This document shows, one piece after another, positions 58,487 to 64,000 of a DNA stretch of 64,000 bases. The stretch lies in NCBI RefSeq assembly GCF_003248515.1, contig NZ_QFOB01000010.1, positions 62,001 to 126,000 of the forward strand. Reading direction: 5' to 3'. Each line of letters starts with the position of its first letter. Positions within the stretch are counted from its first letter, which is position 1. Source of the DNA: Sphingomonas sp. (lineage in GTDB: Bacteria; Pseudomonadota; Alphaproteobacteria; Sphingomonadales; Sphingomonadaceae). The notes under the pieces were generated by a model. It saw nothing but the letters and a program-made list of their open reading frames with translations, had not been told where the DNA came from and searched no databases. The position numbers and the translations under genes were made by a program.

Positions 58487-61066
58487 TCAGGCGACCTTCA
58501 GGTCGAGCCGCCCGTCCGCGCCCTCGACCGTAACCATCGATCCATCGGGCACCTCGCCCTTCAGCAGGGCCTCCGCCAGCGGGTCCTGCAGATATTTCTG
58601 CACGGCCCGCTTGAGTGGCCGGGCGCCATAGACGGGATCATAGCCCACCCGGCCCAGCCATTCGCGCGCACCATCCGTCAGGCTCAGCGCGATCTTGCGA
58701 TCCTTGAGCAGCTTCTGGACGCGCGCCACCTGGATGTCGACGATCGGCCCCATGTGGCTCTGGCCCAGCCGGTGGAACAGGATGATCTCGTCCAGCCGGT
58801 TCAGGAATTCCGGCCGGAAGTGCGCGCGCACCACCTCCATCACCTGCGGCTCCACCGTCTCCGCCGGAACATCGTCGGGCAGATTGGCGAGGAACTGGCT
58901 GCCGAGGTTCGAGGTCAGGATGATGAGCGTGTTGGTGAAATCCACCGTCCGCCCCTGCCCGTCCGTCAGCCGCCCGTCGTCCAGCACCTGGAGCAGGATG
59001 TTGAAGACGTCGCCATGCGCCTTCTCCACCTCGTCGAACAGCACCACCTGATAGGGCCTGCGCCGCACCGCCTCGGTCAGGACGCCGCCTTCCTCATAGC
59101 CGACATAGCCCGGAGGCGCGCCGATCAGGCGGGCCACGCTGTGCTTCTCCATGAATTCGCTCATGTCGATGCGCACCATCGCGGCGTCATCGTCGAAGAG
59201 GAAGCCGGCCAGCGCCTTGGTCAGCTCGGTCTTGCCCACGCCCGTCGGCCCCAGGAACAGGAAGGAGCCGAGCGGCCGGTTCGGATCCTGCAGGCCCGCG
59301 CGGGCCCGGCGCACGGCGCGGCTTACCGCCGCTACCGCGTCGCTCTGGCCGATCACGCGCCTGCCGATCGCCTCTTCCATCCGGATCAGCTTGTCGCGCT
59401 CGCCCTCCAGCATCCGCTCCACCGGCACACCCGTCCAGCGTGCGACGACCGAGGCGATATCCTCGCTGGTCACTTCCTCGCGCACCATCGCGGTGGCCGA
59501 AGCGCCCTGCGCCTCGGCCAGCTGCTTTTCGAGACCGGGGATGATCCCGTAGGAAAGCTCGCCCGCTTTCGTAAAATCGCCCGCGCGCTGCGCCTGATCC
59601 AGCGCCATGCGCGCCTGATCCAGCTGCTCCTTCACCTTCGTCTCGGCGTTGAGCTTGTCCTTCTCGGCCTGCCAGCGCTGGGTGAGGCCCGCGCTTTCCT
59701 CCTCCAGCTGCGCCAGATCATATTCCAGCGCGGCCAGCCGATCGCGAGAGGCCTGGTCGCTTTCCTTGGCCAGCGCCTCACGCTCGATCTTCATCCGCAC
59801 GATGCGCCGGTCGAGTGCCTCGATCTCTTCGGGCTTGCTCTCCACCTCCATCCGCAGGCGCGAGGCGGCCTCGTCCATCAGGTCGATCGCCTTGTCTGGC
59901 AGGAATCGATCCGTGATGTAGCGGTTGGAAAGCGTCGCCGCCGCCACCAGCGCGCCATCGGTGATGCGCACGCCGTGATGCAGCTCATATTTGTCCTTCA
60001 GGCCGCGCAGGATCGAGATCGTATCCTCCACGGTCGGCTCGCCCACGAAGACAGGCTGGAACCGCCGCTGGAGCGCCGGATCCTTCTCCACATATTTCCG
60101 ATATTCGTCGAGCGTGGTGGCGCCGATGCAGTGCAGTTCGCCGCGTGCCAGCGCCGGCTTCAGCAGGTTGCCCGCATCCATCGCGCCTTCGGATTTGCCC
60201 GCGCCGACAAGGGTGTGCATCTCGTCGATGAAAAGCACGACATGCCCCTCGGCCTGCTTCACCTCGTCGAGCACGCCCTTCAGGCGCTCCTCGAATTCGC
60301 CACGATATTTGGCGCCCGCGATCAGCGCGCCCATGTCGAGCGCCATCAGCTTGCGATCCTTCAGGCCATCCGGCACGTCGCCATTGGCGATGCGCAGGGC
60401 AAGGCCTTCCGCGATCGCGGTCTTGCCGGTGCCCGGCTCGCCGATCAGCACAGGATTGTTCTTCGTGCGCCGGGCCAGGATCTGGATCGTGCGGCGGATC
60501 TCCTCGTCGCGGCCGATCACCGGATCCAGCTTGCCCTCGCGGGCGGCCGCCGTGAGATCGCGGGCAAATTTCTTGAGCGCGTCATAGCGATCCTCGGCGG
60601 AGGCCGTGTCCGCCGTCCGCCCGCCGCGCAACTCGTTGATCGCCGCATTCAGCGCCTCTGGGCGCGCATTCGCCGCCTGCAACGCCTTGCCCGCCGCTGT
60701 ATTCAGCGACAAAGCGAGCGCCAGCAGCATCCGCTCCACCGTTACATAGCTGTCGCCCGCCTTGGTCGCGATCTGCTCGGCCTGATCGATCACGCGGACG
60801 AGATCGTTGTTCATGCCCGGCGTCTGCTGCGCGCCGCCGCCGGAGACGGCCGGGATCTTGGCCAGCGCCGCATCGGTGCCGCGCGTCGCCACCTGCGGAT
60901 CGCCGCCCGCCGCCTTGATGAGGCCGGAAGCCATGCCCTGCTCGTCTTCGAGCAGCGCTTTCAACAGGTGTTCGGGCGTGATCTGCTGATGGTTCATGCG
61001 GATCGCCACGGTCTGCGCCGCCTGCAGGAAGCCCTTGGCGCGATCGGTCAGCTTTTCGAGGTTCAT
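58487..61066 (-). CDS. clpB: ATP-dependent disaggregase ClpB
   Basis: Hsp100 chaperone (859 aa) that rescues aggregated proteins with DnaK. The N-domain (1-145) is followed by AAA-1 with Walker A GEPGTGKTAIAEG, the long coiled-coil middle domain (about 400-520: RRIVRMKIEREALAKESD) and AAA-2 with GPTGVGKTELTKAL. The start at 61066 has AAGGAG about 6 bases upstream. An RpoH-type promoter lies just upstream. Confidence 0.97.
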   Translation of the reverse strand: MNLEKLTDRAKGFLQAAQTVAIRMNHQQITPEHLLKALLEDEQGMASGLIKAAGGDPQVATRGTDAALAKIPAVSGGGAQQTPGMNNDLVRVIDQAEQIATKAGDSYVTVERMLLALALSLNTAAGKALQAANARPEALNAAINELRGGRTADTASAEDRYDALKKFARDLTAAAREGKLDPVIGRDEEIRRTIQILARRTKNNPVLIGEPGTGKTAIAEGLALRIANGDVPDGLKDRKLMALDMGALIAGAKYRGEFEERLKGVLDEVKQAEGHVVLFIDEMHTLVGAGKSEGAMDAGNLLKPALARGELHCIGATTLDEYRKYVEKDPALQRRFQPVFVGEPTVEDTISILRGLKDKYELHHGVRITDGALVAAATLSNRYITDRFLPDKAIDLMDEAASRLRMEVESKPEEIEALDRRIVRMKIEREALAKESDQASRDRLAALEYDLAQLEEESAGLTQRWQAEKDKLNAETKVKEQLDQARMALDQAQRAGDFTKAGELSYGIIPGLEKQLAEAQGASATAMVREEVTSEDIASVVARWTGVPVERMLEGERDKLIRMEEAIGRRVIGQSDAVAAVSRAVRRARAGLQDPNRPLGSFLFLGPTGVGKTELTKALAGFLFDDDAAMVRIDMSEFMEKHSVARLIGAPPGYVGYEEGGVLTEAVRRRPYQVVLFDEVEKAHGDVFNILLQVLDDGRLTDGQGRTVDFTNTLIILTSNLGSQFLANLPDDVPAETVEPQVMEVVRAHFRPEFLNRLDEIILFHRLGQSHMGPIVDIQVARVQKLLKDRKIALSLTDGAREWLGRVGYDPVYGARPLKRAVQKYLQDPLAEALLKGEVPDGSMVTVEGADGRLDLKVA

Positions 61067-61088
61067 GGATGCTCCTTGATCCTCCGCG

Positions 61089-61116
61089 AGATAGTGTTGC
61101 CGATATGCAACACAAG
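61089..61116 (-). promoter_or_regulatory. RpoH-type clpB promoter with an inverted repeat in the spacer
   Basis: On the minus strand CTTG (61116-61113), an 18 bp spacer and CTATCT (61094-61089) match the alphaproteobacterial heat-shock promoter form. The spacer and flanks contain GTGTTGC-ATATCG-GCAACAC (61094-61113), a perfect 7 bp inverted repeat. The -10 box is 22 bp from the ATG. Confidence 0.75.
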
Positions 61117-61527
61117 CCCACGGCACGATTTATCGTTGCGCGTCGCCACGCCCTCCATCCCCTTTTCCCTCGCGCAGGAAACTGCCAGCCCACCCGCTCT
61201 CGCAATAGCGGGGTTCGACCAAATTGTGTGAGGTCGCCGTCCGGCAAGGAACAAGTCCGTGGGGAGTATCCTCCCGACGTCGCCGCCCTTTCCCTTCATG
61301 GGACGCTCTCGATCCTCCCGCAACGCCCTCCCCCGCGGGCGCGCGACGTGTTCAGGGAACATTGGCGGAAAGCCGGATGTTCGCGCAAGATCCGGCTTCG
61401 CGCGCGCAGATGTGCCCATATCGTTCGACGTTGGTCGAAATCGAGACCCCGCACGGAAGATCACAAGTATTTGTAAACCATGCCGATTGAGCACAGCTCT
61501 CTGAGTTTCGGAGGGAATAAGACTGCG
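61117..61527. other. Intergenic region upstream of the unknown gene at 61528
   Basis: About 410 bp between divergent clpB and the next gene. It holds an 8 bp inverted repeat AGCCGGAT/ATCCGGCT (61371-61397, 11-base loop) and a GGAAC at 61356 followed by GTT after 18 bp, one base off the EcfG spacing. No gene seen. Confidence 0.4.
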
Positions 61528-61965
61528 ATGGCTGCCCTGTTCATGCCGCCCCCGAAGCTGGACATGATGGTCCAGTGGCGCCCGTCTCATTTGCGGACGG
61601 CCACGTTCGTCTGCGGCCTGGACAATGCGACGGGGACGGTCCGCTGCACGGGCGGCGGCATCTGGCGCGAGGCGGACGCGCAACTCTATTTCGATCAGCA
61701 GACGAAAATCGTGGCGGAAGCGCGCAGGCGGTTCGGCGCGCTCCGCGTCTTCATAGACGTGCGTGACTGGGTCGTGGAGAATGAACAGTCCGTCCTCCAG
61801 TTCTGCGCCATGAATGCCCAAATCTATTCCGCCGCCGATCGCCTCGCCGCGATCGTGAAATCCTCTGCCGACAAGCAGCACCCGCGCACCGCCCTCGCCG
61901 TGGGAATCCGCGAGTCCTTCGTCTCCCCCAATGCTGCGGAAATGTGGCTGCAGGCCTATTCGTAG
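61528..61965 (+). CDS. Hypothetical protein, possible STAS-like fold
   Basis: A 145-residue soluble protein without a recognised family. Alternating strands and helices (RTATFVCGLDNATGTVRCTG, RRFGALRVFIDVRDWVVENE, RLAAIVKSSADKQHPRTALA) recall STAS/SpoIIAA-like domains, but this is a shape impression only. The start at 61528 follows a GGAGGG at 12 bases; an in-frame ATG at 61480 has no ribosome site. Codon use is normal. Confidence 0.65.
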   Translation: MAALFMPPPKLDMMVQWRPSHLRTATFVCGLDNATGTVRCTGGGIWREADAQLYFDQQTKIVAEARRRFGALRVFIDVRDWVVENEQSVLQFCAMNAQIYSAADRLAAIVKSSADKQHPRTALAVGIRESFVSPNAAEMWLQAYS

Positions 61966-62016
61966 CACGCGCCGGTAAAGTCCTTTCCCCCAAAGCAAGG
62001 GGCAACGAAGGCCTTT

Positions 62017-62061
62017 GGCGGGAGCGAAAGCGGGGTTGCGCCCTTCCGCCCCGCTCCCGCC
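62017..62061. terminator. Hairpin between convergent genes
   Basis: GGCGGGAGCG (62017-62026) pairs with CGCTCCCGCC (62052-62061); the inner part also pairs partially (GCGGGG/CCCCGC-like). It probably terminates the M28 peptidase gene and the gene at 61528. Confidence 0.55.
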
Positions 62062-62071
62062 ATGTCCGTTC

Positions 62072-63724
62072 CTATTTCGTCGCGGCCTTCACGGCTTTCG
62101 GCGCGTAAAGATCCCCGAAGAAATCACCCTTGTTCCAGAGCGGCGGCGTATCGCCATCGGCCATCGCCTCGGTGATCCGGTAATTGGCCTCGGCGAAGCG
62201 CGCGCCGGAGGCCCAGTCGATCGGCTGCTTCATGTCGTCGCCGGGATGGTGGTAGTTGCCGCCGAGGAACTTGCCCCATTGCTCGCCGCCGCCATTCGCA
62301 AAGCCGGTCGCGAGGAAGACGGCGGGAATGCCCTGCTGCACGAACTTGTAATGGTCCGATCGCACGAAGATCGTCTCTTCCGGCATCGGATCGGGCGAGA
62401 GCGTCAGCCCCATCGGGGCCACCGCCTTGGCCGTGATCGGCCCCAGCGTCGAATGATCGGATCCGAACGCGACCACGTCGGTGAACTTGTAGAGCAGCAA
62501 CGGCATGTCGATGTCGACATTGCCCACGATCTGCTTCAGCGGCACGGTCGGATTGCGCGCATAATAATCGGCGCCCAGCAGCCCCTTCTCCTCGCCCGTT
62601 GAGGCGAGGAAGATCACCGATCGGCGGGGCCTGGCGGGCGCTTCCGACATGGCGCGCGCCACTTCCAGCATCGTCGCGATGCCGGCGGCATTGTCGAGCG
62701 CGCCATTGTTGATCCGGTCCGTGTCCGGCTTGTCGTCCGGCTTGGCCGGCGCAATGCCGATATGGTCGAGATGCGCGGAGAGGACGACATATTCGTCCTT
62801 CAGCTTGGGATCAGCGCCCGGCAGCATCGCCACCACGTTGGGGCTCGTGATCTTCGTGACGATCGCGTCCTGCGTCAGTTTCGCGCTGGTCTTGAGCGCG
62901 AAGCCCTTGGGGCGGACGCCATCCACCGCCGCTTCCTTCAGCACCGTCGCCAGCGGCTTGGGGCCGCCTGCGAACAGCGCCTCGGCGGCGGGCCCGTTGG
63001 CAAAGCCCGAAAGCCTGATTTCCGGCGCCTCGCGATAGGGCACGCCATCCTTGCCGATCCAGGTGACGGTCACGCCGTCGGCAAAATGCAGGCGCTGGCT
63101 GAAAGGCCGCCGCTTGGCCGAGGCGAGCGTGTCGATCGAGATAATCCCGATAGCGCCGTGCTTGCCGGCAACAGCGCCCTTCTCGTCGGAGGCATAGGCC
63201 GCGATCTCGCTCGGCATGCCCTTGGGGAAGCCCGCCAGCATCACCACGATCTTCCCGCGCACGTCCAGCCCGCGATAATCGTCATAGCCCTGGCCCGGCA
63301 CCTCCAGCCCATAGCCGACGAAGACGAGTGGGGCCGAAACCTCTGCCTTGGGCATGGCCGGGTTGATGCCGATGATCACATTATCGAGATGCGGCCACGT
63401 CTTCGTGCCGCCAGGACCCGTCACCGAAAGCGTGCCCCTGGTTTCGCCGCGCTTCGCCTGCGCGAAGGCGATGTTCTGATACCAGCCACCCGCATCACCG
63501 GCGGGCTTCAGCCCCAGCGCCTCGAAACGCGATGCGACGTAGCGCGCTGCGATCTCGTGCCCGCGGCTGCCGATATCGCGCCCTTCCAGCAGATCATCCG
63601 CCAGGAAGGCCACGTGCGCGCGGAAGGCCTCCGGCGTGAACACCGGCTCCGCCGCCAGCGCGCCGCCCGCAATCGCCGCCATCGCGGCCAGCGCCGCGCC
63701 CCTTTTCAGTCCCTTGCCAAGCAT
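62072..63724 (-). CDS. M28-family metallopeptidase, exported
   Basis: Zinc peptidase of 550 aa. A signal peptide ends near IAGGALAA (residue 22). A protease-associated (PA) insert lies around residues 130-270. The M28 domain carries metal ligands in LSAHLDHIG, NNGALDNAAG, STGEEKGLLG, VGNVDIDMP and NYHHPGDD. Likely an aminopeptidase acting in the periplasm or outside. The ATG at 63724 gives a normal signal peptide; upstream in-frame sequence is not conserved. Confidence 0.92.
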   Translation of the reverse strand: MLGKGLKRGAALAAMAAIAGGALAAEPVFTPEAFRAHVAFLADDLLEGRDIGSRGHEIAARYVASRFEALGLKPAGDAGGWYQNIAFAQAKRGETRGTLSVTGPGGTKTWPHLDNVIIGINPAMPKAEVSAPLVFVGYGLEVPGQGYDDYRGLDVRGKIVVMLAGFPKGMPSEIAAYASDEKGAVAGKHGAIGIISIDTLASAKRRPFSQRLHFADGVTVTWIGKDGVPYREAPEIRLSGFANGPAAEALFAGGPKPLATVLKEAAVDGVRPKGFALKTSAKLTQDAIVTKITSPNVVAMLPGADPKLKDEYVVLSAHLDHIGIAPAKPDDKPDTDRINNGALDNAAGIATMLEVARAMSEAPARPRRSVIFLASTGEEKGLLGADYYARNPTVPLKQIVGNVDIDMPLLLYKFTDVVAFGSDHSTLGPITAKAVAPMGLTLSPDPMPEETIFVRSDHYKFVQQGIPAVFLATGFANGGGEQWGKFLGGNYHHPGDDMKQPIDWASGARFAEANYRITEAMADGDTPPLWNKGDFFGDLYAPKAVKAATK

Positions 63725-63839
63725 GTGCCACCTTTCGTTTGGCGCAGATTGGGGCCGCGCGCGGCGATCGGCAAGCGCTTGCGGCGCATGGCCGCACATC
63801 CTACGACCATGGTTTCCTCGCCCGCCAGAAGGCCTTTCG

Positions 63840-64000
63840 ATGAAATCCGTAATCGCGTCCGCACTCGCCGCAACGATCCTCGCGCCTCTTTCGGCGGCCC
63901 CTCCGGCGGCCCCCGCGGCTCCCATTTCCGCGCTCGTCGGCGAAGTGAAGATTCCCTATCAGGAATTCACGCTGAAGAATGGCTTGCGCGTCATCGTTCA
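63840..64000 (+). CDS. M16-family peptidase, N-terminus only (runs off window)
   Basis: The first 53 residues of an exported protein: a signal peptide (MKSVIASALAATILAPLSA) and an Ala/Pro linker. The typical start of the M16 domain follows, IPYQEFTLKNGLRVIV. The zinc motif HxxEH would lie beyond the window. Divergent from the M28 gene over 115 bp. Confidence 0.8.
   Translation, partial: MKSVIASALAATILAPLSAAPPAAPAAPISALVGEVKIPYQEFTLKNGLRVIV

Noticed and set aside
61356..61381. GGAAC...GTT, a possible EcfG promoter for the gene at 61528
   Set aside because: The spacing is 18 bp, outside the 16-17 bp rule, and it lies about 150 bp before the start.

Overview
The window looks like a stretch of core chromosome from a GC-rich alphaproteobacterium, most likely a sphingomonad (Sphingomonadales). 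This is inferred from gene content and style: a NodT-type RND efflux operon, ribF-ileS-lspA followed by a DUF3035-type lipoprotein, ChpT, an RpoH-type sigma factor, an EcfG-type promoter, ybgC-tolQRAB-pal and a long TonB-dependent receptor. Many neighbouring genes overlap by ATGA/GTGA or TGATG. No rRNA, tRNA, CRISPR array, transposase or phage gene was seen; the only stable RNA found is RNase P RNA.

Layout. 1-4929: RND efflux permease (5' end outside the window), adaptor and outer-membrane lipoprotein. 5009-10248 (minus): ribF, ileS, lspA, a small lipoprotein gene and a frameshifted yjbQ. 10378-13323: HAD phosphatase, thyA-folA, a RadC-like JAB protein and rnpB. 13437-20075 (minus): a cell-wall amidase, then a chemotaxis operon read chpT-cheA-cheW-cheY-cheB-cheR. 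20149-24642: JAMM peptidase, rluD, rpoH, a MerR regulator divergent from a glutaredoxin-MauE membrane protein, and mtgA. 24642-29357: a tightly packed glycan cluster (two GT2 enzymes, a hexapeptide acyltransferase and a Gfo/Idh-SDR fusion). 29367-31239 (minus): rnd-lptC-lptA. 31582-41621: mixed housekeeping and stress genes (glycine-rich double cold-shock protein, thioredoxin-like protein, ATP-dependent DNA ligase, DUF1328, dps, rpmG, bfd, pirins, LysR, UbiH-like monooxygenase). 41777-46284 (minus): ybgC-tolQ-tolR-tolA-tolB-pal.

The most unusual part is 46392-57601. Within 11 kb it holds a TauD-type Fe(II)/2-oxoglutarate dioxygenase, two TPR + aspartyl/asparaginyl beta-hydroxylase proteins, two P-loop proteins resembling sulfotransferases but with an altered PAPS loop, one canonical TPR-sulfotransferase, a small cysteine-containing secreted protein and a 1029-residue TonB-dependent receptor. 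The two P-loop proteins each neighbour a TPR-hydroxylase. I read this as a candidate peptide or protein modification and uptake system; the substrate is unknown. After it come a secreted protein, clpB with an RpoH-type promoter containing an inverted repeat, an unknown protein, an M28 peptidase and the start of an M16 peptidase.

Non-coding structure is also notable: a mer-like operator, an EcfG promoter overlapping a dyad, a LysR-type dyad, two 89-93 bp palindromic elements near the pirin genes, a palindrome inside ileS that encodes part of a 45-residue insert, and several strong hairpins between convergent genes.
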